From Sistotremastrum niveocremeum HHB9708 (taxonomy: Eukaryota; Basidiomycota; Agaricomycetes; Sistotremastrales; Sistotremastraceae), in assembly GCA_001630475.1 (NCBI GenBank), contig KV419399.1, positions 959,599 to 1,023,598 on the forward strand: a stretch of 64,000 nucleotides of DNA, written 5' to 3'. Position 1 is the stretch's first letter; every line of letters begins with the position of its first letter. The notes under the pieces were generated by a model. That model saw only the letters and a program-made list of their open reading frames with translations, was not told the DNA's origin and searched no databases. A program made the position numbers and the translations under genes. Below are positions 23,004 through 36,576 of this stretch, in pieces.

Positions 23004-26000
23004 CTACAGTCCAGCAGCTTTATACAACGCTTCTTTATCGGAACTTTCATCCACAAGTGACTTGAAGAAGCTGCCTTCTTTTTGGAGAAGTGCTTTGGGG
23101 CTATCGAGTTCGACGGCAGAGCCTGTATCAAGCACTATCTAAAGCAGCCCTTCAGCTCTCCTTCCGCGGTAAACTATCAGAAAGGAGGCACGTACGATTT
23201 TGTCGGATTGCATTATTGTTTGCAGACGATGTGCCACCGTGATGACAGTCGCCTCCTTAAATTCTGTTCTCAGCGATTCTTGAATCGCATGATCGGTTGC
23301 ATAATCTGTGATATTCGGTAAGTAGAAAGACTCAAGTACGCAGCAACAGTAGATGATTACCTATAGCAGCCGTAGCCTCATCGAGAATCACGATCTTACT
23401 TCTCCGCAAGATCGCCCGGGCGAGAGCGACGATCTGTCTTTGGCCTTGAGAGAAATTCGACCCGCCGCTTTGAACATCCGTATCGAGCGTGATGCCACCT
23501 TCAGCGTCATCAGACTGAGTGTGATACAATCCGGCAGCACGGAGGGCATCATTGAGGGTAGCATCATCGTGTTCACTGAATGGATCGAGATTGTCTCGAA
23601 GATTGCCGGCGAGGAGTTCGGGATGTTGTGGGATGATCGTTATATTCGATCGCAAGATGTTCAGATTGATCTGAGCGATATCGATTCCGTCGTAGATCAC
23701 AGATCCGGTCGTAGGAATCGCACGAAGGAGTGCAAGTGCGACCGTAGATTTGCCAGCTCCAGTTCGTCCAACTGAAATCCATGACGTCAGCACAATTACG
23801 CGGCGAAGAATATTTCCTAACCTATTCCCATCCGCTGTCCAGGAGACAAACTGAAGGAGATATTCTTCAGAACTTCCGGACTGTCTGCAGAATATCTGGC
23901 AGAGAGCTTCTCGACATGAAGTTCTCCAGTCGACGGCCAATATGCTGGCGTCTTGCCACTTTCTTGTGGTTCCGGTTCATGATCGATAAGAAGGAAGTCG
24001 CGGATTCGTTCAACGCTGGGAAAGACGTCAGACTATGTGGTACATCAGATTCAGATGACGCTGTACCTGTTTCCTGGCACTTCGACCTCGTTGAGCACAC
24101 GTACCCACCCGAGGAGCATGCTCGAGAAAGCCGAGATCAGGGATAAAGTGAACCCAACGCTCCCGGAATTAAGATCACGGCCATACACTAAGTACGCGGC
24201 GACGATTCCGGAAAAGACGGCGCCTAGGGTATCCATTCTCACAGCGATCCACCTACGACGCAGAATGAGACATCCATCGTCCTCAGGATACGACGAAGAT
24301 AACTTACCGATTGAAGTTCCACTGTGTACGAGCAGCACGACTGAATCTATCGATTCTGCGCAGAGATTCGGCCTCGAATGCTCCTTGAGCTCCGTATGCT
24401 CGAATCGAAACTATCCCAAGTCAGAATCCAACTCTATAAGAATCGAATCAAAGGTCCTCACCAAGACCGTGCAAAGCAGCCCCAACATGACTCAACACCG
24501 GCGATTTCAAATTCGACATGTGCCGCTTCACGGGAAGTTGAGCCTTGATATATATCTGTCCGCAAATGACACCTGAAACGGCAACAAAGACACCCGGGAT
24601 AAGGGAAGGCCATCCAGCGGAAACGATGACGCCGATGAAGTACAAGAATAGTCGAGTTGTGAGGAATAAGATTCCGATGAGCATGCCGGGAAGCCCGGAG
24701 TCGATTGTCAAACAATCCTGGGAACAACGAGAGATGACACGGGAAATGGGGACAGTGTCTAACCATCTGATAGTGCGATTGAGAAATGGAGATAAAGGAT
24801 TTGATAGGAAGATATCATACCGAAGGGTAGCGTTGAGCACGGATTTAACCAATTTCGCATGCAGAGAACGTGACGCGCGGATTGCTCCCAAGATGAAAAC
24901 CATCTGAATGACGGTGCCGAACAACAGTTCCACGAAATAGAACGACGAGTAGATGCCGAGATATCTGGACGAATGTCAGTGCGATTCACGTAATCCGTGA
25001 TCAACTTACAATTCAATTGGAATAGGCACTGGTGGTCGTATTTCATAGCGCGAAGACCAGTATCCAAGGAACCACTTCTGGAAGACCGCAGTGAGACCTT
25101 CAACGAACAATGCGAGCATAATCAGGGCAAAGAAGATAGGGCCTCCCATTTGACCGCCATATAATTTAGCTGTCAAGACAGTCAATCAGATATCATTCGT
25201 ATACGACGGGAGGTTAATACTCACCGGCGTCCCAACTGACGTGTCCGACAGCCATTTCTTCAGCAACGATAAGCTTCCCACTATCCTTCTTTTCTTCAGC
25301 AGGAGCCTCAGCTCCAGGGTCGGCAGTCTCATCGGCATCAGCAACAGCATCAACTTTCGCTTCGACTTCAGCTTTCTCCTCCGCCTTAACCTCCTCTCTC
25401 AACTTCGCGTTCTTCTTCAACGCATCCGAAATAGTACCTTTACTAACTATCTTTCCGTCTTGACCGATAGAGATGACGTAGTCTGCTATAGGCTCGCAGA
25501 GGAGAACGTTGTGCGTTACGAGAAGGACTGTACGGCCTTCGAGGATGTCCCCGCCTAGACATTTTTGCGCAACCCATTGAGCGGTGTGGACGTCTAGCGC
25601 CGAGAGGACGTCGTCCAGAAGCACTACTTGTGCTTGAGAATATACAGCACGTGCCAAGGTGATGCGGGCCTGTGGAGAATTATCAGATACCTATACCATG
25701 CAGTAGAGCCAAACATATGTACCTTTTGACCCCCGCTAAGAGTGATGCCCTTTTCACCGACTTCGGTCATATCGCCCGCGTCGAATAAGGACAGATCACG
25801 CTTGAGGCCACATTGATATACGACTTTATCGAAACGTTCCTTATCATACGCAGATCCGAAGAGAATGTTTTCCTGAGGGTGATAAGTCCTCAGCACGCAC
25901 ATCGCAGATTCCTCTGAGATCACTCACTCGGATGGTCTCGTTAAGAACCCAAGTTTCCTGCGCAGCATACGCGACTCCACCATCACGCGGCAAGTTGTAA

Positions 26001-29000
26001 GTGCCGGTGGGCAACGAAGGCTGGAAATACATTTCTCCGAGTAATGCCATTAATAAACTCGTCTTCCCCGAAGCCGTAGGTCCACAGATAAGATTGACGA
26101 CGCCGGGCTTGAAGGTGAGATCGCCGTCGATTTGAAGCTTGAAGTTGCGACGTCTAGACGGTGTTGCGGTTCCGCTACTGGACCCGATCTTATCCCAAGT
26201 GAATACGGCATCGCGGATCAAGACTGATGATTTATCGATAGGCGCGGTCTCAGAAGCAAGCGCCGCTGCGGCTGTCGTTTCGCTGTAAAGTTCTCCCTAT
26301 ATAGCATGTTAAGTCAAGTTCGAGGTCGAATCGGCTTGACGTACACTGTTCAAGAAGGCTCCGATACGGTCTATCGAGACCTTGGCTGAGGTGGCATCAG
26401 CCAACAGGCGCATCTTTCAGGATGACAGGTAGCTCACCGCGCAGGATGCCGGGAAGGAAGAAGAATAGTCTTTGAAGATGACCTTCAAACGAATTGAAGA
26501 CCTTGAGCGGACGATAAGTAACTTTGCTTGTGACTCGACTAGGCTTCACGTACGACCATCGATGAGAACATTTTCGACGCTATCAAGCAACACGTGTCAG
26601 ATTTTCAAGGCCACAGAGGCAGATAGACATACCCGTCAATTCTTGTTTCATGACGAGTGTCTAAGATACATAAGCTACTCATTGTGTAGCAGAGAAGAGG
26701 ATGGCTTACGTAAGTGGCATAAGTCGAAATCATAGTAACGGCCGGGAAGAAGGCACTACCAGAGCACATCAGCACAGGTACATTCCGAGAAGACGTAACG
26801 TACTTCAAAGACCACGTCGCAATCTCCGTCATCTCGTTCCTCAAATGATACTTCAATTCCTCTGCGCATTGCTTTAGCGATCCAAAGTCCGACGATTCCG
26901 AAGGAAAGGCAGAGCTAACCATTTCGTTTCTCGGCGATTTGTTCTTCTACTTTGGATTCCCAGGCGAAGAGCTTGATCATCCGGATAACGTTCATCACTG
27001 CCGTCGTCACTCAATAACGTCTCCCAAAGGCACGAGTTGCACTTACTTTGGGAAACCGCGGTGATTCGGGTATCGGACTAGACGACGATCAGCCTCAGGT
27101 ATAAGTTATAGGGACGGGGATATACCTTCTTCATCTTGTCTTTTTGGAACTTGATCATCAGCTTGCCGATATATCCAGGAATGGGCAGGAAGATGACCAT
27201 CGCGCCCATCCCGACCAAAGCACTATATCACCCCAATTGAATCCAGATCAACTTCTCCAAAACGCAAGGAGCGCACCTCCATCCGAGGATCAGATACAAG
27301 AATGCCATACACATCCCGATCCGAATCGCGACAAGACCTAACATAGGCGTTAGCTATATGTTGGGAAGAAATAAAGCAGGCATACCAGGTTGCATCCAGT
27401 CTTGACCAATCAAAAGCTGATGACTATCAGTTGTCAAGAAATTATTAATCTTTCCAATATAATCCTCCGATTTTTCCGCTTCCTTCTTCTCCGGTTTGCC
27501 TTCGGTACCATCTTTCTTCGTCCCATCGCCAGTCGACTTGGCAGAGCTAGAGCTGGGCAATAAGGTCGTAGTACTTTCCGATCCGCGAATGGTCGTATCA
27601 TTATCAACCGACTCGGTTTCTTGATCAGGAAGAGAAACCGTCTCCATAGCAGGCGTGTTCGTCTCCGACACAACTGCAGAAGCAGGCGCCGGGGTCGGCG
27701 CAGAACTCGCACTCGCCTTCGCTGCGGCGGCATCTTTTGGATCAACAACGATGGTGGTCGCCAATCGGACACGCATCGAATGGATGAGGATGATTTGAGT
27801 CAAAATGGCTTGTAGACGAACGAGCGTTTGAGTCTATGACGTCCTCAGTTTCGGTATTCGATTGAAAGATTGGGGGGATCGAGGAATGGGAAGGACATAC
27901 TTGAACGTAAAGATAGATTTGGAAGCATATAGAGCCGATGATAGGACCCGTTCCGAGCCAGAGAATCCACACCCAGGGTTTGATGGAGTCTACTTGACCG
28001 CCTGGCTCGAGATATCTGGATATTCTGATTCAAAACGGACGACTCATAGGAGGAGTCTTCGTCTTACGCGAGAATGCGGTTGGTAGCGATAGGCAGTGCG
28101 AACTCATTGATGCTCTATGCGGGAATATGAGAAGCTGGAGAGACGGGCGGAGATGATGCTTTCACCTGCAGCACCGCGGCTATGAACATGATGAAATATT
28201 GCTTTCCTGCGTTTCTCAATCAGCATATATGCGCCAAATGATCGGATATATGCGCACTAAAGTACACCAAGAATCCCCAAACCAGATTCCTCTTGCCACC
28301 TCGAGTCACCGGATCTACCACCTAGTACGAAGTTAGATGACCCGCTGACTGGATGATCGAGAAAGACGTACGGCAAAACTCGTTCGGGCAAGATACTTTG
28401 ATTGATCATCATCCGCAAGCACCGGAAGTTCGTCGAAAGTCAATGTTGAGCTTCTAAAAGCGCGATATACGACGGGATCCAAGAAGTCGAAGAATGCCCA
28501 GGTCACATAGGATGCAGTTTGATGCGGAGCCGGTTCAGAGGGATTCTAGTGATGAATATCGTAAGTAATAACTTGATCAAAGGAGTGGATGACGCGTACC
28601 TCTGGGTCCACAGGATAGTATTTGTGGGGGAGGATACCAGGGATCAAGAAACCGGTTACGCCAAGCAAAATGAAGCGCGCCCATCCCACCGCACCCTCTG
28701 ACGAATCCGCAGACTCTCGTGCCAAGGCAAGGGGTGCGAGATCTCGAGCTACATAGACCCCAAACGCAACGAGATGAGAAAAGGAGAGATGAGCAGAGGT
28801 AATCGACCGCCATTTCTTGCTTCCACCAACTGAGACGAAGGAGATGATGGTGGAATAGATCTAGCAGCCGGGTCTTAACAACGTCGAAGATGAAGCATAA
28901 TGAAATCTCTCACGAAGAAGCTTAACAGAACGATGTCAACGTCGCGGTCAGTCCTGCTGCTCGTGACAAGCAAAGAGGCAGATAATGCCACAAGTGCAAG

Positions 29001-29222
29001 ACAGCATAGCAGGCGAATTGATTGCAGGAGACGCGTAAGGAAGCTTTCGCGAAAAATTGGATCATCGCGAAATTTTGCATCATAGGTCAAGTCGACGACG
29101 CGAGCATAGTACTTCTTGAGCCTAGTATGTGGTACGAACGAGTGCAGTACCAAAAGAATTACGGATAGGAACGAGGTGTATAGAGGGATGCATCGGACGT
29201 CCTCAAAGACGGTCCTCGACAT
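23004..29222 (-). CDS. ABCC-type (MRP-like) full ABC transporter, copy 2
   Basis: A tandem paralogue of copy 1 with the same domain order and very similar sequence. The start at 29222 ([20 protein letters not shown]) was chosen because it aligns with [20 protein letters not shown] of copy 1; the frame stays open further upstream. NBD1: Walker [43 protein letters not shown] and [15 protein letters not shown] (Asp for the catalytic Glu). The linker is rich in Ala/Glu/Lys. NBD2: [57 protein letters not shown] and [10 protein letters not shown]. The C-terminus [22 protein letters not shown] has its stop at 23004. An acidic/Ser-rich segment (about 27700-27480, [20 protein letters not shown]-like) precedes TMD1 in both copies. 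Both NBDs look intact apart from the expected NBD1 degeneracy. Probable organic-anion or conjugate exporter, by family. Confidence 0.88.
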
Positions 29223-30009
29223 TTTTTGAACGAATAGCCTGTCTAGGCACCATGAGTACGCGTCAACGCAGGACTTGATCCTGTTGGGGGCCAACTCACC
29301 TCAGCAGCTGGATCAGAAGGAACGGTTGATGCCCGTAATCGTTTAGGAGGCCTTATACCCAGTGGGTATGCTGGTGGTGACTCCGTCCAAATGTTTGGCA
29401 GGTAGGGCAGACTCCAGCGTAAGCTTCTTGATACAGGATAGCGCTGACGTTCCATGTGGATGAGGTGGTGAGAAGATCAGAAGCATGTGCTGTCCGGACA
29501 TAAGTCCTTATTGCCGACACAGCCTCGGCGTTCTCGGGTCGGATAAGAAGCCGTTGCCGAGGGAACAGCCGGTCTCTCATAAACAAATTTACTGGGTCCG
29601 GGGTTCTACTGAATTGCCGATCCTGCTATCCGTTATTCCGTCATCATTGACAGGTCTTTTGTCGTCCCAAGTGTCATCCTCTACATCCCTAGTACGCGTC
29701 AGGGGTGGTAAGACCGTGAATCCATGCCCCTCAAAATCCCCGAGCTCTCACCCAGATTTGGCTGTCTGATCGGGCCGCTCTAAGCCTCTCGGTCCCGAGA
29801 TTTGCTATAGCAGTTGCACACGATACGTATGAGTCTTCAGTCTGAACTCGGCACCGAAGAAAAATTACAGCGAGGTCTGGTGGCTCCGATGTCATATATT
29901 TACCAGTATAACTCCATTATCACTGATTCTAATCCAGGTAGGAATTATCAATAAATTTAATAATCTAGTAAACCGATGCAACCTCGATCTCAAGACACTA
30001 GGCTCACTA
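29223..30009. other. Intergenic
   Basis: Upstream of ABCC copy 2 and downstream of membrane protein B, both on the minus strand. No supported gene; only short frames without domains. Presumed promoter of copy 2. Confidence 0.5.
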
Positions 30010-31830
30010 CTAAGATTGCGTCGGAGTTTTGTATGCAGGGGGTGGCCGCCGAGAAACTGAGCTTCCAACTCTGGCTAATAGCGGCCCCCCATCTTCGTAT
30101 CTAGAATCGTCCGAGTCATCAGGCGAGTCGGCGCGAGCATTCACTAGTGCTTGGCGGCGCTTAGATCTTTGTCTCCGCGCCTTCGCATTCTCCTCGGATG
30201 GAGTATCAGTATTAGTAGGTTCGAGATCCAATGGCCCAGAGATAAATGTCGGAGGTGAGATAGAGGGGCCAACTATTGACTCTTCGACTGGATTCTGCAC
30301 ATGCTCATAATAATGATTGGCTGAATGAATATACTCGTGAGACATGTAAGCGTCAAATATAGGTTGCACTTGTCTTACCAGAGAATCCGTTCCGATAAGA
30401 GCGTGGTGGGAGCGCGAACTGATTGATGATACTTGCATTACGATCCATGACTGCACTGGGTTCTTCAATCATACTTCGATTCGGCTGTTGTCGCTTCACC
30501 CGTCTTCTCCAAAAGAAATAAACAAGAGAAACAATCAGTCCGCATACAACCAATGTCGCTGCTACCGAAATGCCAACAATAGCCCCAGTCGGCAGGACAG
30601 CTGGTGAGGAAGGAAGTATGGATGAGCCACCTGCAAATTGATTTGGCGGGGAGTCGGTGCTGGTGGAAAGCGGAGACGCAGTGATCGTAGCCTTGATATT
30701 GAGATCGGCGCATTTTTTGAACGTGTAGTTTGGAGAAGCCATGGACTGCTGCATGTTTTGCATGACGTTGTTTCTGGAAGAATATTATATCGTCGGAGAT
30801 CTCGAGCGATGTTTTGAACGGACTCACGAGATCCTAAACGACACCGTTGATGAGATTATTCAACTGTGCTCGTCCGTATTGATTTGGAGCAGATGACGCA
30901 CCATGATCCATCAGGAGAAAAATTAGTTGGGCTATATAAATTGTCGTCGATATTTAATCCCTCTAAGCAAACTTGTTGTTGGACATTTTGGGGAAATCTA
31001 TAAATGACAAAAACCATTGTCAGGAGGGGCATTCAAAAAATCAAAGGCTACTGACGATGTGTTGAGTTGTGGGGCACACTGTGGTGACTGGCCAAAGTTT
31101 GTCAAATATAGTTGGAACGATCCGGCGCCTGTTGATTTGCCCAATAAATGTCAGATGTTCTTCGGTGGTGGGTGAGTTATATCTCGTCTGACTGACCAGC
31201 GAGATATCCAGTATCCTGTCCGGTTCCATCTTTTCCCGCGAAAAGTAAAGAGCCTACGTTCTGCTGGCAACTAATATCAACGTCATCAGACGATACCTAG
31301 CACTAGCGGCATTGCAGCTGGAAGGAAGGAGGTACGCACTTGAGACAAAGCATACTAAGCGCGAACGCAATGTAATTGCAACAGCACGCAGCTGTCATAC
31401 AGAACATCGTTTAATTTAATTTGAACTAATCAGACGAGCCAAATGAAGAAGCATTACTTACGATTCGGATCAATGCACGCGTCTGGGGCTCCTTTTAAAG
31501 TCGATCCATGGACTGTTTGCATTCCCACAGTATCTATTACGGCATCAGTGAGGCGGTTCGATCAATAGGAAATAATGGCCTACAGTTAGAATTGCACGTC
31601 TGACGCAACCGCTCGTATGTACGACCTATTTCAATCGAACATCCCGTTAATAAATGTCGGATTATGGATAGAATGGTAGGGTGGTACGTACATGGTGTCT
31701 CCTTAACCGCCACGGTATACCAGTCCATCGCAACTCCCTTACACATCGTATTCCCAGTTGGTGTTTGACCGACTGCTATGCCAGATAGCCATGCTAGTAG
31801 TAGTACTTCAACGAGAAGCAAACCACGCAT
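30010..31830 (-). CDS. Cys-rich type I membrane protein B (SP - ectodomain - TM - PPxY tail)
   Basis: Closest paralogue of membrane protein A. The start at 31830 gives signal peptide MRGLLLVEVLLLAWLSGIAVG, then CKGVAMDWYTVAVKETPC, nearly identical to A. Short exons between 31630 and 30840 carry the RTYERLRQTCNS and CCCNYIAFALSMLCL-type segments, as in A. The exon at about 30763-30370 encodes MQNMQQSMASPNYTFKKC, a Ser/Thr/Pro stalk, one membrane helix (TGAIVGISVAATLVVCGLIV), and WRRRVKRQQ as the cytosolic anchor. The tail has DGGPLL (acidic dileucine-like) and ends with PPPAY followed by KTPTQS. Matching intron positions and tail motifs show a recent duplication with A, in opposite orientation about 20 kb away. 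Function unknown; a regulated surface protein is inferred. Confidence 0.75.
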
Positions 31831-32977
31831 CGTGGGCTTAATTAAGGAGAAAGAAAGAAGATCGCCGAGGATGGTGAGGGTACTAGTGAGGGTACCGACA
31901 GCCCTCTACTCCGAGAGTCGGAGGCGGTTAGCACTGCCAGTGGGCCGTAGCGCGACCATGTTGCGAGCTGCGAGAGGGATATCATCAAAGAATCATCCTC
32001 ATTCGAACTCTGATGTCGTTGCTCTTGGTTCTGCATCTGTATTTGATCAATTGACTGATCAGCGCTCGAGGTCTCCGTCGTGTGACAGAATATTGAACAT
32101 AATCCCAGTCACGGAGACACGGAATCGACGTGAACGCACGACAAAGCATTGTGAGTCTCTTAGGATAGACGGAGTAACTAAAAGAAGAGGATCAAACTGA
32201 ACGCATCGAGATCAGGCGGGGTACTTTGGAATGATTGCTCGACTTACCATTAATATTTTCTCTCTGCAAAAAAAATCCTATCAGGGCCTTCAGTTTCTCA
32301 GATTTGAATTTTTGACGAACCATTCATAAAGCGACGCTCATCTCTCCCACACCGCATGGATTCTGTTTGCCAACATGCACAGCCCATACCGTTCGGCTTG
32401 ATCGGGGTCCTGGTAAAGTTCCGCAAGCTGATCGTTGTCAAGCCGACGGAGATAGCGCTCAGCGCTTAGTTATTTTTGGATCACCGTAGGCGCCCAGCGG
32501 TTTGTTACGGAAAGGCGAGTTTCTTGCTCTCATCGTGGTTAACCGTGAATATAAACTGTGAACTTGGAAATAGTCGAATGAAATATTCTACTCCAGGTTC
32601 TCATCGATTTTCCATGCACAGATTTTTGCTAGTACTGCAACGCTGCCACATGAAGACACATTTTGCAAAATTGAAATGCTTCTTCTCACCGAGATCGCGG
32701 CACTGCACTCGTAGCTAGGGCGGTGAGAATTTTCACAAAGTTTGAGCTTGAGAATCCAGCTAATACTGGGCTCCCAGCACGATGTCTGGATTGATCCGAG
32801 TCGTCAGACAACGCGCCGGTATTCATATGTTGGCGCTTGCATCATGACCTGAACGAATGAGCTATAGATATATGATCATATATCATCGTATGATTATGCT
32901 ATCATAGTATTGTTGAGCGCTCGTGGTATTCTTCAACATCGAATTATTATTGCTAAGACCATTGATATGAAAACGCG
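31831..32977. other. Intergenic
   Basis: Lies between the start of membrane protein B and the permease stop. AT-rich, with a few short open frames and no domain or exon chain. It contains the presumed promoter of membrane protein B. No gene supported. Confidence 0.5.
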
Positions 32978-35591
32978 TTATTGAACTTTACTCCGCTCGA
33001 ACTAAACATCACCCTCATCAGCCCTTCTCCTTCTCCTTCAACGAAGAAAGAAAACGAAAGAACGTACCGAAGTAACAAAAGTACCATCCTGAAGCTCTGT
33101 CTTGACAGGCACCAATTCATAGCCCAACACTCTCGGGAGAAGAACACGCCATCCAAACCAATACAGAACTCCGACGATCATCACGGCGATCCCTACAATG
33201 CAATATCTGATCACCATGGACCATCAGTGACACGCGATGATGACGGAAATATAGGGATTAATTACAGCCAGTAAGGGAGCGGTGGTGTATCACCAACTCT
33301 GTTTGAGGGACGCAAGAACGGAGCGATGAGCACTTTGTATCGAGATTATTTTTCTTCCCAGCAGCTCACAGCTAAGCACGTTCACTCACAGAAGCATGCG
33401 GCGGCGAGGTAGAAGAAGGCGAACGGCAGCCACACTATGACCTCAAACGTGAACAACGGGCCAAGAAATATATATGATACAGCTATACCTTTGAATGGCC
33501 TACGCAGGCCCGGTTTTGCAGCTCTCAGATATAAAAGCCCCTGGTTTGCGACTGCATGAATATGACGTCATCTATAACTGTGAGCATTACGTACGGAAAC
33601 GACGAAGAGATTGATGATTTGCGCAGGATATCCCTCCACATCCAAAATAAACGGATAAGCAACTGAAGGTGGCGGAGCGATGATCACAATAACCTGATAA
33701 CACCGACATCACATCAGTTGATACACTCGCGTACGCATCGAGGGCAACACGTCATACCGAGGGTATAAGGTGGATGATAAGTCCGGGGAGAGGAGATTTC
33801 CCAGTTGGCCAGTTCGAAGCCCAAAGGCGATTTCCAAAGGGTAGAGGAATGCCTTCTTTGGCCAATTCTACGGAGCCACGATTTTAGTCTCAGCATGTGC
33901 GTAAGACAGGAATGAGGTTACCTTGATTGACTCGAGCTTGCGCAAATGTCTGAGACGATCCAGTCAGATCGGAAGATGAATCATTCGAGCAAGACTTACG
34001 ACCGTCAGGACGTTTCCCAGTGCACTGTGATACATAAAATTCGGTCCCTCGCACAATAAGAGTGAATAGGCGAGGCTTACCTCAAAGCGACAAATACAGT
34101 CAAAGCCTTCTGAGCTTGCTCTCCGAAGACATTCCTGAAGAACAGACTTGCGACTGTGACACCGCTCTTCAGAATGTCGTGTTTTGATGATGCGGCGAAA
34201 TAGGCCACGTTGGCGAGAAGATAAAGAAGCGCGCAGATAGCCAATCCCAGAGGACCCGCAATTTTCAGGGTCCGAATTGGGTCGCGGACTTCATTGAGGA
34301 CGTAGTTGACGTTAGACCAGCCGGCATAGGCGAAGAGAACTTTGAATGTCGCGGTTGCATACTGAGAAGCTCAACCGTCAATACATCTCATGTCTATCGA
34401 CCGATGAAAGAATAGAGTACTAACATCATTCGGCTTGTGCGAGCTCCCAGCAAACGCGTCTCGGAAGTTGGCGTGTGGATCTTTGATGTGAGTCTTTCCG
34501 GAAAGAACGACGAATCCTGTTATGGCCACGAAAAGAACGATAAAGATCTTGAACACCGAGAGGGCATTCATGAGATAGATTCCGGCACGAGGAGTTAAAC
34601 CATGAATGAGGGTCGCGAAGGCGATGACTGGAATGTGATGGTTAGCTACAAAGCATCGTAGCAGTTTACGAGGATGACGTACCACCGAGTGCTATTCCTC
34701 GTTCTGTCCAACGTCCTGCTTCATGACCTGCGGCTACAAGAATACTGGGATCGTCAGGCCGAACACTTGGCAATTGCGATTGAACTCACTTGCTGGCGAA
34801 TACCTGAATGATTACGTAAGGTCAAGGTCGAAAGATCAAATAGGCCGAAACGTACGATACAACCACTGGCAGTGAAGCCTAGGAAGATGGCATTGCTCGC
34901 GAATATAATTGTGGCCAGATATTTCGGTCGCTGATATATCCTTTCAAGATACACCTTCTCCCCTCCAGATTGAGGCCATATAGTGCCGAGTTCGAGCCAG
35001 ACGAACAGACCGCCTGCGGTTCATAAGTAAAGGGGTCTATGTGCGTGTGGAAGACGACAGCCTACAGAACGATAGAACAAACCCGAGAACCCATAGCATC
35101 ATGCTTGCGCCTACTGACCCCACGCTCCCCAATATAGAACTAGGAGTACTGAAAATGCCGGTGCCGATGATCTTGCCCACACTTTGATATGCACATTGTC
35201 AGTGAAGTTCGATACAGATGATAGCTGGAGAACTTACATCAAAAGCGTGCATGTCGTGAGCCCAAGATGTCGACCCATGCCTCCTTTGGCATCTTAGAAA
35301 CAGATTTAACCAATTTTGAGGGTTGAATGTCACAGCTTGACCAAAAAATCACCCACCCTCTTCAAAGGTGAGATCACCAGGTGACTTGTCGAACTCTTCG
35401 ATGATAGTATCTTTCTCGCCGTCCGCATCGTGAACAAACTTTTCGGCTACTGGGCCCTTTTCTCCGACGCCTTGATGTCCATCTGATTCGGATAGGTGGG
35501 AAGAAGCATACGCAGCACGGTTGGGCCCCTCGAGATTTTCTGATGCAGTCTGGCGGGAATTACGACGAAAGGAGGAAAACGAGAAGCCCAT
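32978..35591 (-). CDS. Amino-acid permease, MUP1-like (methionine permease type, APC superfamily)
   Basis: The start at 35591 gives MGFSFSSFRRNSRQTASENL, a hydrophilic cytosolic N-terminus rich in Ser, Asp and Glu. This is followed across introns by GGMGRHLGLTTCTLL and the hallmark first helix VGKIIGTGIFSTPSSILGSV (about 35180-35100). The GTGIFSTPSSI element is typical of fungal high-affinity methionine permeases and related low-affinity members. Later exons include LELGTIWPQSGGEKVYLERI, IIFASNAIFLGFTASGCIV, RAGIYLMNALSVFKIFIVLF and YAGWSNVNYVLNEV-type sequence. The last helix reads IAVMIVGVLYWFGWRVLLPR. I join the final exon across GTACGT...GTTTAG to end VTSFERSKVQ with a stop at 32978; reading through instead stops at about 33038. 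Substrate assignment is by family only. Likely plasma membrane. Confidence 0.82.
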
Positions 35592-36576
35592 GAGTGCAAT
35601 TCGAGCCTAGGTCAAAGCGACGGCGCAGATAGGCTTTTGAAGACCATGCGCTTCATATACGCGGTTCTCGTGCAGTCGAAGCATCCAGGGAGCAGGAACT
35701 AAAAGCACGCCACTTGAGACGACAATGGAGCAACTTGTCGAAAAGTTGAACCCACGGTGGAAAGAGTAATTCCGAATGTGCTTTTAGTTCCGTTCCGACC
35801 TTGCTTCCGCTCGTTGGTGGATGTACCGTCCCGCGTGCCTGGATGTTGTAAGTTTATGGTACGGTTCCTTTTCTCTAGTCCATATGGAACAGGGACGATT
35901 GCTCAGCAGGCTTGGCTCGTCCAAAAACCTCAACGATTAGCGCCTGTATAAAGGGAGCTGTTATCCGACCCATTGGATGTGAAGCTTTCAATCAAGGCAC
36001 TATTGCAGCTGATGTGTAAGAGTTCTGCTATATCGGGAGTATTCAAGTACGCGACAGAGATGGATTCCTGAATGGCGTCGAGAAAATATCGAATGACGCT
36101 TTTGTGAGTGCTTCAGCCGGAGGATTCAGCGGGTAACGGTACCTTGAAAGTACTAATGCCTCAAGCTGCTGTCATGATCAAATCCAATCCGCAAAGTAGT
36201 CAGAAAGGTGCTAGCGCGTTCGTTGCAGTCACTGGAGGATGTGGTATCGGTGAGGGTTAAGCAGTCGGACTTTGAAATCTTCCGTGTCTGTTCCGTGTAC
36301 TATTTGTGTACTACAGTATTCAAGATGCTGTCAATGTTGCTGTACAAGATCTCAAGCAAAAAATTGCTGCAAAATGAGACAACGCTTGCAGAATCGGTTG
36401 CGACTCTTCTAGCAAGTCTCGAAACACTTTGACTTGCCTGTGCTTGAGCCGAAGAAATGCCCACATGAACAATGAAAAGTACAATTTTCGGATTTCAAGT
36501 TCCGTTTTTCACAAGTTTATGATCTCAAATTGTTTCCTGCCTGCAGGAACAAAATACCAAAAAAAAAAAGGCTTCA
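35592..36576. other. Intergenic
   Basis: No supported gene. Upstream flank of the permease and downstream flank of membrane protein C. Short plus-strand frames show no domain or splice logic. Confidence 0.5.
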
